From: Mycobacterium basiliense
GTDB lineage: Bacteria; Actinomycetota; Actinomycetes; Mycobacteriales; Mycobacteriaceae
Reading direction: 5' to 3'
Assembly: GCF_900292015.1 (NCBI RefSeq)
Contig: NZ_LR130759.1
Location: forward strand, 310,001 to 374,000
Length of the DNA: 64,000 nucleotides
Shown piece by piece: positions 26,996-36,875 of this stretch. Below the pieces are notes generated by a model. It ran no database searches and was not told where the DNA came from. It was given only the letters and a program-made list of their open reading frames with translations. A program made the position numbers and the translations under genes. Positions within the stretch are counted from its first letter, which is position 1. Every line of letters begins with the position of its first letter.

Positions 26996-27969
26996 CGGTG
27001 GTGGTCGAGGAGATCAAGACCACCCAGCCTATCCCCGACGCACCCGAACAGGACTGGGCGCCATGGCATTTGCGTGCGGCGGCCTTCGCGATTGACGTCC
27101 TACCGGGCATGGCTGTGGTGGCGACGCTGGCGTTGGTCTCTTTCACGGTGCCATCCGATAGCGCCTGGTGGTGGTCGTGCATTTCGGTGCTGGCCGTCGT
27201 CGTCTTACTGGTCTCGGTGAACCGGCTGTTGTTGCCGACCCTGGTCGGTTGGAGTTTGGGACGCGCGTTCTTCGGCATCGCGGTGGTCCGGCGCGACGGT
27301 CAGGCCATCGGCCCATGGCGGCTGTTGTTCAGGGATCTGGCCCATGCGTTGGATACCGCCCCGGTGCTGGTGGGATGGCTTTGGCCACTGTGGGACTCGG
27401 GGCGCCGGACTTTCGCCGACATGCTGTTGCGCACCGAAGTGCGATGTGTCGAACCCGATGACCGGTGGCCCCAGGTGCGGCGGTGGGTTGCTGTGGTGTT
27501 GCTGACCGCGGCAGCGCTGTGTCTCGCTGGTGCCGGTGTGAGCTATGCGGTGTCGTACTCACGTGACCGGGCGACCGACCAGACGCGCGCCGAGGTCGCG
27601 ATACAGGGGCCGAAATTGGTCGCGCAGATGCTCACCTATGACCCGAAGACATTGCGTGAGGATTTCTCCCGTGCCCAGTCGCTGACGACGGACAACTATC
27701 GCCCCCAACTGGCCACCCAACAGGACACGGTGGCGAAAGGGCATCCGGTTCTCAACGAATATTGGGTGACCGAAAGCTCGATACAGTCGGCGTCGCCGGA
27801 TCGCGCGACGATGCTGCTATTCATGCAGGGGCGACGCGGTTTGCCGCCGGAAATGCGGTACATCAGCGCCACGGTCCGGGTGAGTTTTGTCAGGGATCGA
27901 GACAACCGTTGGTTGGTTGACAACCTCACCGTACTGACCAAACCGAAACCATCCGGGAGCGGCAAATGA
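26992..27969 (+). CDS. RDD-domain Mce-associated membrane protein, Rv0176-like
   Basis: A 325-residue protein. The N-terminal half is an RDD-type membrane domain (LRAAAFAIDVLPGMAVVATLAL near residues 24-45, several helices to about 145). A further helix (VAVVLLTAAALCLAGAGVSYAV, about 166-187) anchors a C-terminal extracytoplasmic Mam domain. It is the second of the four genes after mce1F, with GTGA and ATGA overlaps on both sides. Confidence 0.87.
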   Translation: MTVVVEEIKTTQPIPDAPEQDWAPWHLRAAAFAIDVLPGMAVVATLALVSFTVPSDSAWWWSCISVLAVVVLLVSVNRLLLPTLVGWSLGRAFFGIAVVRRDGQAIGPWRLLFRDLAHALDTAPVLVGWLWPLWDSGRRTFADMLLRTEVRCVEPDDRWPQVRRWVAVVLLTAAALCLAGAGVSYAVSYSRDRATDQTRAEVAIQGPKLVAQMLTYDPKTLREDFSRAQSLTTDNYRPQLATQQDTVAKGHPVLNEYWVTESSIQSASPDRATMLLFMQGRRGLPPEMRYISATVRVSFVRDRDNRWLVDNLTVLTKPKPSGSGK

Positions 27970-28520
27970 GTCCCCGGCGCAAGTATCAGCCCGGACAGGG
28001 AATCCTGCTCGTCGCGCCCGCCGACCGGCCAAGCCGACCGTGGGGCCTGCCCGTGCTCGCCGCGCTTGCCGCGTTGGTCATGACCGCGGCGATCACGGTA
28101 TCTGGCCTGATGCTCCTGGCTCGGGCACACCGTGACGACGTCGCCCGAAGGGATCATGACGTCGTCAACTATGTGAATTGGTTCATGAGGCAGTTCACGT
28201 CGGTCGATCCGTATCACGCCAACGAATACGTTGAGCGGATCTTGGCGCAGGCGACGGGGGACTTCGCCAAGCAGTACCAGGAGAAGGCGAACGAGATACT
28301 GATTCAGGTTGCGCAAGCGGAACCGGCCACCGGTACCGTCCTGGACGCCGGCGTGGAACGGTGGAACGACGATGGCAGCGCCAACGTATTGGTGGCTACC
28401 GAGGTCACATCAAAGTCGCCCGATGGAAAACAGGTTTTCGAAAACACGAATCGTTGGGCCGCCACCGCGACGCAGGAAGGGAATCAGTGGAAAATAAGCA
28501 ACCTGCTGCAGGTGATCTAG
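27966..28520 (+). CDS. Mce-associated membrane protein, Rv0177-like
   Basis: A 184-residue single-pass protein. A helix at about residues 26-49 (GLPVLAALAALVMTAAITVSGLML) is followed by a Mam-type periplasmic domain containing VNYVNWFMRQFTSVDPYHANEYVERIL. It presumably supports the Mce1 complex. ATG 27966 overlaps the preceding stop, and the next gene begins 34 bases before its end. Confidence 0.87.
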   Translation: MSPRRKYQPGQGILLVAPADRPSRPWGLPVLAALAALVMTAAITVSGLMLLARAHRDDVARRDHDVVNYVNWFMRQFTSVDPYHANEYVERILAQATGDFAKQYQEKANEILIQVAQAEPATGTVLDAGVERWNDDGSANVLVATEVTSKSPDGKQVFENTNRWAATATQEGNQWKISNLLQVI

Positions 28521-29248
28521 CCGACAACCCCGCGGATGCCGACACCGAGGTAGCCGCCGGTGCAGCAGACCACGACACCCAACCTGCTGAAGCCGCGGAA
28601 ACGGAGACCGCAACCGAGGCGGCGCAGGATCCGGACGCCGAGCAGGCTGCCCCGGAGGGCGGCGACGACGCTGCGGACGCCGACAAGAAAAAGGGCGGCG
28701 GTCGTGACCGGCGCGGTCGCCGAAAACTCTTCACCGGCAAGCGGGTCGGTACGGTCATCGCGGGCCTTGCCGCGTTGCTCTTTGTGGGTTCTGCCGCTTT
28801 CGCGGGCGCCGCCGTGCAGCCATACCTGGCCGATCGCGCCGTCGTGGCCATCAAGCTGAAAGTGGCACGGACGGCCGCGAATGCGATCACCACCTTATGG
28901 ACCTATACACCGGAGAACATGGATAGCCTTGCCGATCGCGCGGCGACCTACCTCAGCGGTGACTTCGGAGCGCAATACCGCAAATTCGTCGACACGATCG
29001 CGGCGCCGAACAAGCAGGCCAAGATCACCAATAGCACCGAGGTCACCGGCGTCGCGGTGGAATCGCTGGACGGTCCGAACGCCGTCGCCATTGTCTACAC
29101 GAACACCACGACCACAAGCCCGCTGACCAAAAACATCCCGTCGATGAAGTACTTGTCGTATCGGCTGATCATGAAGCGGGATAATTCTCGCTGGTTTGTC
29201 ACCAGGATGACGACGATTACCTCGCTGGATTTGACGCCGCGCCTCTAG
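28487..29248 (+). CDS. Mce-associated membrane protein, Rv0178-like
   Basis: A 253-residue protein with a long acidic Ala/Glu/Asp-rich cytoplasmic tail (residues 1-70), a basic [14 protein letters not shown] stretch, one membrane helix (TVIAGLAALLFVGSAAFAGAAV, about 88-109) and a Mam domain. GTG 28487 is chosen because GGAAGGG lies just upstream. It closes the mce1 operon and converges with lprO. Confidence 0.85.
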   Translation: MENKQPAAGDLADNPADADTEVAAGAADHDTQPAEAAETETATEAAQDPDAEQAAPEGGDDAADADKKKGGGRDRRGRRKLFTGKRVGTVIAGLAALLFVGSAAFAGAAVQPYLADRAVVAIKLKVARTAANAITTLWTYTPENMDSLADRAATYLSGDFGAQYRKFVDTIAAPNKQAKITNSTEVTGVAVESLDGPNAVAIVYTNTTTTSPLTKNIPSMKYLSYRLIMKRDNSRWFVTRMTTITSLDLTPRL

Positions 29249-29276
29249 CCGGACCGACCAGGCCGGGTTATCAGGA

Positions 29277-30419
29277 CTAGTTGAACGCCAGCCAGCTGGG
29301 TAGCGCCCGCTCATGCGAGTCACAGAGGACTTGGCGGGTGTCGCACGATCCCTTCGGCGTTCCCGCACCGGCCCACATTCCCCCGGTGTCGCGGCGCAGC
29401 ACAATCGCCGAGGACCCTCCGCCGTCCAGCAGAATCGCCGATTCGCTGCCCAGGCCGCGGAACAGGTCCTGGATGTTGTCCGGGGTGTAGCTGCCACCTT
29501 CGAAGATGTACATCTCGTCTTTCTGCTTCGCGTAGGCAAGAGCCGTGCGCGCCGCGCTCGGACCGCCGTCATGAAGCTGTCCCATCCGGCCCGGCGACAG
29601 CAGTCCGATCCCGGCAACCGCGACGAACTTGGCGTTCTTGTTGAGCAGATCCTGGATTACCGGGGTGGCCAGATCGTAGTCTTCGCGCCCTTTGGGTCGC
29701 AGCACGTACGGTGCGCCACCGACCGGAATAATCATGGTCGTCAGCGAAGTCCAGACCTCGTTTCCGCCCGACAGGCCCTGCTTTCCGGCGTAAGCGACGG
29801 TGCCGGTGACAACCTGGTTGGCGTGGCCCTGCCCGTGCGTGTTGTCGACAAAGGCACCCAACGGCGAACTGCAGCCTGTCGATCGCCACGAGCCGCCCTT
29901 TTGCCCACGCACGTCGAAGAAATTGGCGTTGATCGCGATCGTCGGCTGTCCCATGCGCTGCCACGCTTGCAGCGGCGCATAGATCTCTGATGCCTGCCAG
30001 AGGCCTTCACCGGTGCGTGCGCCCGGGTTGTGCTCACACCGCGCCTGGTCGCCGGTGTGGCTGTCTACCAATAGGTGAGGTTGAAGCCGTTGCGACGCAT
30101 TCTTGATGATCATGAGATGGCCGCCGTTATTCATCTCGTACCAGTGACCGGCGCCGTTGAGTAGCGGCATGGGGTGACCGCCGCCGAAGTTATACACCAG
30201 GTATGAGCCTCTGGTGGTGGCGATGGCGTGCTCCAGCATCTCGCGCCCGTCCGCGGCACGCGCCAGCGGCTGTCCCGTGGTGATCGCGAGCGTGCCACAC
30301 GTAGCCAAAGCGGCAATGCAAGCCGTAAATCGGCGCAGCCTGGCATATGCCGTCAGCACGGTAGCCCTTTCGGCCCAAATCCGGGAAGCAACCATCCCAG
30401 GATTAGTCACATACGTCAC
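29277..30419 (-). CDS. lprO: Exported NAGPA-domain protein, LprO homologue
   Basis: A 380-residue exported protein. The N-terminal hydrophobic stretch ends in LATC (Cys41), a lipobox with Thr at -1, so lipidation is uncertain. The C-terminal half resembles the phosphodiester glycosidase (NAGPA) domain, with INANFFDVRG near 160-169 and LLDGGGSSAIVLR near 335-347. The position corresponds to M. tuberculosis lprO (Rv0179c). GTG starts at 30419 or 30410 and ATG 30395 are all possible. The substrate is unknown. Confidence 0.82.
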   Translation of the reverse strand: MTYVTNPGMVASRIWAERATVLTAYARLRRFTACIAALATCGTLAITTGQPLARAADGREMLEHAIATTRGSYLVYNFGGGHPMPLLNGAGHWYEMNNGGHLMIIKNASQRLQPHLLVDSHTGDQARCEHNPGARTGEGLWQASEIYAPLQAWQRMGQPTIAINANFFDVRGQKGGSWRSTGCSSPLGAFVDNTHGQGHANQVVTGTVAYAGKQGLSGGNEVWTSLTTMIIPVGGAPYVLRPKGREDYDLATPVIQDLLNKNAKFVAVAGIGLLSPGRMGQLHDGGPSAARTALAYAKQKDEMYIFEGGSYTPDNIQDLFRGLGSESAILLDGGGSSAIVLRRDTGGMWAGAGTPKGSCDTRQVLCDSHERALPSWLAFN

Positions 30420-30466
30420 ACTGTCAACTTAAGTAACGGCGCTGTGACGGTTCGGCGGCGCTGGAA

Positions 30467-31849
30467 TTACGTTTGCTCGCTTGAACTTTCGATTGAGCCC
30501 TCGGCGGAACTTGCTCGTGCCTTTTCCCGCGCCTGGTGCTGGGCTTGATGCTCCACGGCGATGGCCATCTCGACCGCTCCCGGGATCCGGTGGAAACCCT
30601 TGCGGTCGTAGAGGTGTGTGACGATGCCTCCCAGCAACAGACCGACTACCAGGCCGATGGACGTCATCACCAATGCCTGGGACAACCCGGCGGCCGCCTC
30701 GCCATTGAGATACACCAGCGAGCGCACACCCAGGAATACCTGATGCATCGGTTCGAACTTGGCCAGCCAGCGGAAGAATGGCGGCACCGCCTCGAGTGGG
30801 ACGGTGGCGCCCGCAGACGGCAGGCCGAGGATGACGAAGATCAGCATGCTGACCAACATGCCCATCGAGCCCAGGACCGCAATCAACGAGCTGGATGTGA
30901 CGCCGACCGCGATGATCGCGAAGACCCCATAAAGCCACAACTCCCACCCGAGCGGAATGGGCATGCCGAGGCCATGGGCGATTGCTAGGTAGACGGCCGA
31001 GGTCAGCAACGCCAACACCGTCATCAGTCCCCACTTCACCAGCAATGTGCGGAAACGCGAAATATTGATCTGCTCCGCGAAGCGGTAGACCGGGCCGAAT
31101 TCGGCCGGTACGTAGCCCAGCATGGAATCCACCAGGGTGCTGACCACGATGCTGCCGGTGAATCCGGCCAGCAGGAGCAAGAGCGCATAGTAGAACGCCG
31201 AGAGCCCGTTGCCCGTTCCGTTGGGCATCGGGTTGTATACGGTCGCCTTGACGTCGATCGGACTGGCCAGTCCCAGCGTCGACGCACCGGCCAGGGGTGC
31301 GCCACCGGTTTGCGCCGTGACTTCGGCGGTAACTCGCTCGCCGACTTTGCTATTGACCACCGCCATTGCCTGGTTCAGGGTCTGCCCGGCGATGCTGGCA
31401 CCCAGCGTGCCGGCGCGCGGATTGGTCGAGATGGTGATGGTGGGTCGATCCGCGCGTGTGGGTTCAACCGCGCTGACCGCGAAATCGCGCAGCTGGGAGG
31501 AGAAGGTCGGCGGTATCACGGCGGAGCCATACACCTGGGCACGGTCCAACAGCCGTTTGGCCTCGTCATGGGAGACCACCCGCACGTCGAACTTGTTCTT
31601 GTCTAAGCCGGCCACCAGGCCGTCCACGATCTGTTTCCCTGCCGGGCCGGCGTCCTCGTTGACCACCGCGATGGGGAAATGGCGCAGGTTGGTAGTCGGA
31701 TTTAAGATTCCGCCCAGGTAGAGCGCGGCCAGCGCTGACATGAGAGCCAGCGTGATGAGGATCGGTGCCGCCCAGAACCGCACGGTCCGAAGCGCTTTGA
31801 TGTTCCTTTTGGGGTTCGGCGCCGCGTGACGCGGCTGCGATTGCGACAT
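30467..31849 (-). CDS. YhgE/Pip-like membrane protein, Rv0180c-like
   Basis: A 460-residue membrane protein of the ABC-2/YhgE type: one N-terminal helix (FWAAPILITLALMSALAALYLGG), a large external domain of about 200 residues (including VVNEDAGPAGKQIVDGL, a hallmark of the family), then five or six helices (for example SAFYYALLLLLAGFTGSIVVSTLVD). ATG 31849 is chosen over the longer frame because the conserved region begins there. Its function is not established. It could export or sense an envelope component. Confidence 0.8.
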   Translation of the reverse strand: MSQSQPRHAAPNPKRNIKALRTVRFWAAPILITLALMSALAALYLGGILNPTTNLRHFPIAVVNEDAGPAGKQIVDGLVAGLDKNKFDVRVVSHDEAKRLLDRAQVYGSAVIPPTFSSQLRDFAVSAVEPTRADRPTITISTNPRAGTLGASIAGQTLNQAMAVVNSKVGERVTAEVTAQTGGAPLAGASTLGLASPIDVKATVYNPMPNGTGNGLSAFYYALLLLLAGFTGSIVVSTLVDSMLGYVPAEFGPVYRFAEQINISRFRTLLVKWGLMTVLALLTSAVYLAIAHGLGMPIPLGWELWLYGVFAIIAVGVTSSSLIAVLGSMGMLVSMLIFVILGLPSAGATVPLEAVPPFFRWLAKFEPMHQVFLGVRSLVYLNGEAAAGLSQALVMTSIGLVVGLLLGGIVTHLYDRKGFHRIPGAVEMAIAVEHQAQHQAREKARASSAEGSIESSSEQT

Positions 31850-31884
31850 GTGGCTCCCGTCTGTCGTGCCCACTCTATGCGGCC

Positions 31885-32610
31885 CTAGCCGCCCAGTTTT
31901 GCGTGCATCTCCCAGATCAGGATTTCCGCCGGCGCACCCGCGCTCAGTCGTCGACCGTCGACATCGGTGCACCGGACAGCATCTCCCTCGTCGAGATCGC
32001 CGACCCCTTCCAGGGCTGGTCGGCCCCGGGTGACAAACAGATGCAGATAGGGGGCCGCCGGAACGTCGAGGGAGTCACCCGGCTGCAACCGCGCGACGTG
32101 CAGCGCGGCGTCGCGGTTGTGCAGGAAAATCGCGGCATCGCGTCCGGGGATACCTGACGCGATGGTGGCCAAACCGTCGCGCAAGGATTTCTCGTCGATT
32201 TCGTGTTGCTGGTAGCTGGGCGCAATGCCGATCTGGTCGGGCACTATCCACATTTGCACGAAATGCACTGGTCGCGTGGAAGAGTCGTTCTTCTCGGAAT
32301 GAAGAATGCCGCTGCCCGCCGACATCCGTTGAGCCAGACCGGGGTAGATGACGCCGCGGTTGCCGGCCGAATCCTGGTGCGTCAGCTCTCCTTCCAGCAC
32401 CCACGTCACGATTTCCATATCCCGGTGTGGGTGGGCGGCAAAGCCTGAGGCGGGTTCCACCCGGTCGTCGTTGCTCACCAGCAGCAGCCCATGATGGGTG
32501 TTTTCGGGATCGTAGTAGTCACCGAACGAGAAGGAGTGCCTCGAATCCAGCCAGGATGTGGTGGTGACGGCCCGCTCGGCCGCCCGTCGAACCTGCACGG
32601 TTGCTGGCAT
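31885..32610 (-). CDS. Pirin-family cupin protein, Rv0181c-like
   Basis: A 241-residue bicupin. The N-terminal cupin has the pirin motif GFAAHPHRDMEIVTWVLEGELTHQDS near residues 57-82 and an HSEKN metal-binding segment near 104-108. This is the iron/quercetinase-type site (His, His, His, Glu). Pirins act as redox sensors or quercetin dioxygenases. The ATG start at 32610 is four bases after the hydrolase gene's end at 32616, so the two may be co-transcribed. Confidence 0.88.
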   Translation of the reverse strand: MPATVQVRRAAERAVTTTSWLDSRHSFSFGDYYDPENTHHGLLLVSNDDRVEPASGFAAHPHRDMEIVTWVLEGELTHQDSAGNRGVIYPGLAQRMSAGSGILHSEKNDSSTRPVHFVQMWIVPDQIGIAPSYQQHEIDEKSLRDGLATIASGIPGRDAAIFLHNRDAALHVARLQPGDSLDVPAAPYLHLFVTRGRPALEGVGDLDEGDAVRCTDVDGRRLSAGAPAEILIWEMHAKLGG

Positions 32611-32615
32611 GGTCC

Positions 32616-34040
32616 CTACACCGGAACCGCATCGTCGCGGGGGTACGTCGCGGCCGCGAGCGCGAGGATCTCGCTACGGTCGGCGGGCAAGATGAATCCG
32701 CCGTGGATGGCCCGGTCCAGCGCCACGGCGAAGTGTTCAAGATACTGCTCGAGGCCGCCAGGGTAGAGGCGTTGCACCGTCGCGAGGTCGAAAGGTTCAC
32801 CGGAACCGAAGATCGCTGCCATGATGCTTTCCTGGCTGCCGATGCCGGAGGTGCGCGCGACCGGGACGTCCACCCATGGAGTCCGGACGCCGCCTCGGGC
32901 CAGGCCGTTGGCATCCAGAAGGGGTTGGGGCGGATCGGTTTCCTGCATGGCAATGGGTGATACGCTCGGCGGCGGCTTGCCGGTGCGGACCCAGGTGTTG
33001 AGCGCGGCGAGCGCCGCTTGCACCACGTAGTGATGCTGCGGGGCGAAATTGATGTAGTGACCCAGTCGCTGGCCCATCAGATCGTTGGTGGGTGTGTAGG
33101 CGGCCGCGATGTGCTTCAACGGTGCGGAGCCGGAATCGATCGGTGCTACCTGGATCGTGTAGTTGTCGGCATGCGCGGTGCCGGGAATCTCCCACACCCG
33201 CAGCCGACGATTGTCGGGCTGTCGTGCGTAGTAGTAGCCGCGTCGCAGGTCGCCGAACAGGTCCGTTTCGGTGATGATCGTCATCAGCGGAACGCGCAGG
33301 TCGGCGCGGAAGGAAGCGGCATTCGGTGCACCGTCGGATAATTCGTCGAAGATGGAGCCGCCTTCCAGCGGAGCGGCCGGCCCGAATCGGGAATGAACCA
33401 GGAATCCGTCGTAGATTGCCACGAGTGGATCGATGGCGTTGATGTACGTCGTGAGGAACATCGCCGATTGGGACTCACCCAGTGCGAGCACGTGTCGCAC
33501 CGGCAGTGCGCGCAGTACGCCGACGTGCTTTTCTCGAGTGATGAGCCTGCCGACCTGGGAAAAGATGTCATAGCAGAAAGCGTCGCCAGGGTGATCCAAG
33601 GCGGCATAGCGGACCGGATCTTGGCTTTTTAAGGACATGTCCACGCCGAGCAGGTTCGCGCCACCTTGCACCCCGACCTGCTGACATGAGACTGCGACGT
33701 AGGCATAGCCTGCTCGTAGCATCTCCCGGTGTGCGGTCATCCACACCGCCGGAGCGTCGATACCGCCGCTGACGTTGAGCCATTCGACCAGGACAGTACC
33801 GTTGAACCGCGCCGGGTCGGATGGGGTCAGAACCACTATTCGAGTGGTGTAATCGGCGGTGTCCTTTGGTATTACATGCCACCGGCCGTCGTCGCCGAAC
33901 GCCGCCGTCGGCGCATAGCAGCGGGCGGTTCCCGCAACGAAGAACTCCTCCACGACATATCCCAGGCTGGCGACGTCGAAAGCGCCCAACAGGAGGAGGG
34001 GCTTACCGGGCGTAGGTGTCACGCGTAACGAATCCGGCAT
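32616..34040 (-). CDS. Alpha/beta-hydrolase domain-containing protein
   Basis: A 474-residue protein of the Abhydrolase_10-like group. Features are FNGTVLVEWLNVSGGIDAP near residues 75-93, the nucleophile elbow LALGESQSAMFL near 187-198 (GxSxS form) and a C-terminal His candidate in IPGTAHADNY. There is no signal peptide. ATG 34040 is used; a TTG six bases upstream would add two residues. M. tuberculosis has no gene here between Rv0181c and sigG, so this is an accessory gene of the lineage or a loss in the tubercle bacillus. Confidence 0.8.
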   Translation of the reverse strand: MPDSLRVTPTPGKPLLLLGAFDVASLGYVVEEFFVAGTARCYAPTAAFGDDGRWHVIPKDTADYTTRIVVLTPSDPARFNGTVLVEWLNVSGGIDAPAVWMTAHREMLRAGYAYVAVSCQQVGVQGGANLLGVDMSLKSQDPVRYAALDHPGDAFCYDIFSQVGRLITREKHVGVLRALPVRHVLALGESQSAMFLTTYINAIDPLVAIYDGFLVHSRFGPAAPLEGGSIFDELSDGAPNAASFRADLRVPLMTIITETDLFGDLRRGYYYARQPDNRRLRVWEIPGTAHADNYTIQVAPIDSGSAPLKHIAAAYTPTNDLMGQRLGHYINFAPQHHYVVQAALAALNTWVRTGKPPPSVSPIAMQETDPPQPLLDANGLARGGVRTPWVDVPVARTSGIGSQESIMAAIFGSGEPFDLATVQRLYPGGLEQYLEHFAVALDRAIHGGFILPADRSEILALAAATYPRDDAVPV

Positions 34041-34141
34041 TGTCAAAGGCTACTAATCGGGTCGTGCCGGTGAATCGGCTGGCCCGGGGAGAGTGCCCGG
34101 CCGCTTGATCCGGGTGAGCCCAAGAACTTTGGAGGGCGACG

Positions 34142-35158
34142 TCACAGCGAATCCGGCAGACCGAATTTCGGGAATAGCGTGTCGTCCAAGAACGCCACCA
34201 CATGTGCTACCCGGCCGGAGACCATGTCCAGCACATGCAATTGGAAGGGTACGTGCACGTCCCCCGACCTCATGTACATGGCCGCAGCGGGCTGGCCGTT
34301 GGCCACCAACGGAATCAGGCGCATATCGCCGGGCGATTCGGCGGGGCATTGCTGGTGAATGAGCGTAACGATGTTGCGCGCACCCTGATACCAGCCAACA
34401 TAGGGTGGCATCTCCCAAATCGCCTCGGCGGTGAACAGCTCTACCAGCCGGTCAATGTCATAGGTCTCGAACGCGGCGATGTAGCGGGTCAGCAGGTCCT
34501 GGGCTTCCGGCGAATCCGGCGCCGGCAGCGGGCCCTCGGCGTTGGGGCGGGCAATCTCCAACTGTGCACGGGCGCGCTGCAGCAGACTATTGACGGCGAC
34601 GGTGGTGGTACCGACCGCGTCGGCCACCTCCGCAGCCTTCCACTGCAACACGTCGCGCAGCAGTAACACCGCCCGCTGTCGGGGGGAAAGGTGCTGCAGC
34701 GCGGCCACAAACGCCAACCGAACCGATTCCCGCGATCCGACGATGACGGAAGGATCGGCCGGATCCTCCGTCCAGTTCGGCAGCGGCTGCAGCCATGCCA
34801 CCTCGGTGCGCTCGACCAGTTCCGCAGTCGGATCCGAGCTGGGCCCTCCCAGCCCGGTCGGTAGCGGCCGACGCTGCCGACCTTCCAATGCACTGAGGCA
34901 GGTGTTGGTGGCAATCCGATGCAGCCAGGTGCGCAACGAGGACTTGCCCTCGAAGCCGTCGTAGGACTTCCAGGCCCGCAGCAGCGTCTCCTGCACAAGA
35001 TCTTCGGCATCGTGCAGGGACCCGGTCATCCGATAGCAGTGCGCGAGCAGTTCACGCCGGTATGGCTCGGCGTGCGAGGCGAAGTCGCCGGTATGGGCCC
35101 CGCTCGGCACGGGAATGCAGTCGGTGGAGTTTTCCGAGTTTGCGGACAGAACACTCAC
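34142..35158 (-). CDS. sigG: ECF-type sigma factor SigG
   Basis: A 338-residue ECF sigma factor. Region 2 lies at about residues 35-100 (YRRELLAHCYRMTGSLHDAEDLVQETLLRAWKSYDGF). Region 4 is at about 160-215 (LSPRQRAVLLLRDVLQWKAAEVADAVGTTTVAVNSLLQRAR). A C-terminal SnoaL-like domain follows (RYIAAFETYDIDRLVELFTAEAIWEMP). I chose GTG 35158 because a TTGTCAGCG-N8-TAGGCT promoter ends seven bases upstream, which predicts a leaderless message. Longer frames would run through that promoter. In M. tuberculosis, sigG is DNA-damage induced. Confidence 0.9.
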   Translation of the reverse strand: MSVLSANSENSTDCIPVPSGAHTGDFASHAEPYRRELLAHCYRMTGSLHDAEDLVQETLLRAWKSYDGFEGKSSLRTWLHRIATNTCLSALEGRQRRPLPTGLGGPSSDPTAELVERTEVAWLQPLPNWTEDPADPSVIVGSRESVRLAFVAALQHLSPRQRAVLLLRDVLQWKAAEVADAVGTTTVAVNSLLQRARAQLEIARPNAEGPLPAPDSPEAQDLLTRYIAAFETYDIDRLVELFTAEAIWEMPPYVGWYQGARNIVTLIHQQCPAESPGDMRLIPLVANGQPAAAMYMRSGDVHVPFQLHVLDMVSGRVAHVVAFLDDTLFPKFGLPDSL

Positions 35159-35165
35159 CCGACCG

Positions 35166-35188
35166 AGCCTACGCAGAGCCGCTGACAA
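35166..35188 (-). promoter_or_regulatory. PafBC/RecA-independent DNA-damage promoter of sigG
   Basis: On the minus strand TTGTCAGCG (35188-35180), eight bases, then TAGGCT (35171-35166). This matches the mycobacterial RecA-NDp consensus TTGTCRGTG-N8-TAGNNT at all but one fixed position. Transcription should begin about seven bases downstream, right at the GTG start of sigG. Confidence 0.8.
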
Positions 35189-35233
35189 TCCCACCTCGGG
35201 AACCACTACGCTGCCCGTAGTGACTCGAAATGA

Positions 35234-36079
<846 letters not shown>

Positions 36080-36125
36080 GCCTCGACCAAGTCGAAATGT
36101 CGTACCGCTTTAGTAGTTTGGCGCC

Positions 36126-36875
36126 ATGACCGACGACAAGATGTTGGCGCGCATCTCGGCCTTACTACGTCAGGCCGAGGGCACGGACAATCCCCACGAG
36201 GCGGACGCTTTCATGGGCGCCGCGCAGCGGCTGGCGACGGCGGCGTCCATCGATCTTGCCGTGGCTCGCTCGCATTCGGCCACTCGTTCGGCCGCGCAGG
36301 CGCCGATGCAGCGGACCGTCACCATCGGCGCGGCAGGAACGCGTGGTCTGCGGACCTACGCGCAGTTGTTCGTGCTCATCGCCGCGGCCAACGATGTGCG
36401 CTGCGATATCGCGTCGAATTCGACGTTTCTCTACGCCTACGGGTTTCCCGAGGACATCGACGCCACCCATGCGCTCTACGCGAGCCTCGTCGTTCAGATG
36501 GTACGGGCCTCGGATACCTATCTTGCCTCGGGCGCGCACCGGCCCACACCGACCATTACTGCCAGGCTCAATTTCCAGCTGGCCTTCGGGTCTCGTGTCG
36601 GGCAGCGTTTGGCCGAAGCCCGCGAGCAGGCCCGACGGGAAGTCGCCGAGGACTGCCGGAGAGCCCCGGGAACTGAAATTGCGCTGCGGGACAAGGATAT
36701 CGAGCTGCACGACTACTACCGCAGCACGTCAAAGGCGCGCGGCACTTGGCGCGCCAGCAGGGCTTCGGCCGGATATTCGTCGGCGGCACGGCGCGCGGGT
36801 GACCGAGCCGGGCGGCGAGCGCAGTTGGGCAAGAGCCAGGAACTGCCCGGGGCACGGACCCCGCTGGATCAGTGA
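36126..36875 (+). CDS. DUF2786 protein, Rv0184-like
   Basis: A 249-residue protein with the DUF2786 opening (MLARISALLRQAEGTDNPHEADAFMGAAQRLATAASID, residues 5-42). It is soluble and Arg-rich at the C-terminus. DUF2786 occurs at the N-terminus of phage and bacterial proteins of unknown role. It overlaps the next gene as GTGA, so the two are co-translated. Confidence 0.82.
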   Translation: MTDDKMLARISALLRQAEGTDNPHEADAFMGAAQRLATAASIDLAVARSHSATRSAAQAPMQRTVTIGAAGTRGLRTYAQLFVLIAAANDVRCDIASNSTFLYAYGFPEDIDATHALYASLVVQMVRASDTYLASGAHRPTPTITARLNFQLAFGSRVGQRLAEAREQARREVAEDCRRAPGTEIALRDKDIELHDYYRSTSKARGTWRASRASAGYSSAARRAGDRAGRRAQLGKSQELPGARTPLDQ

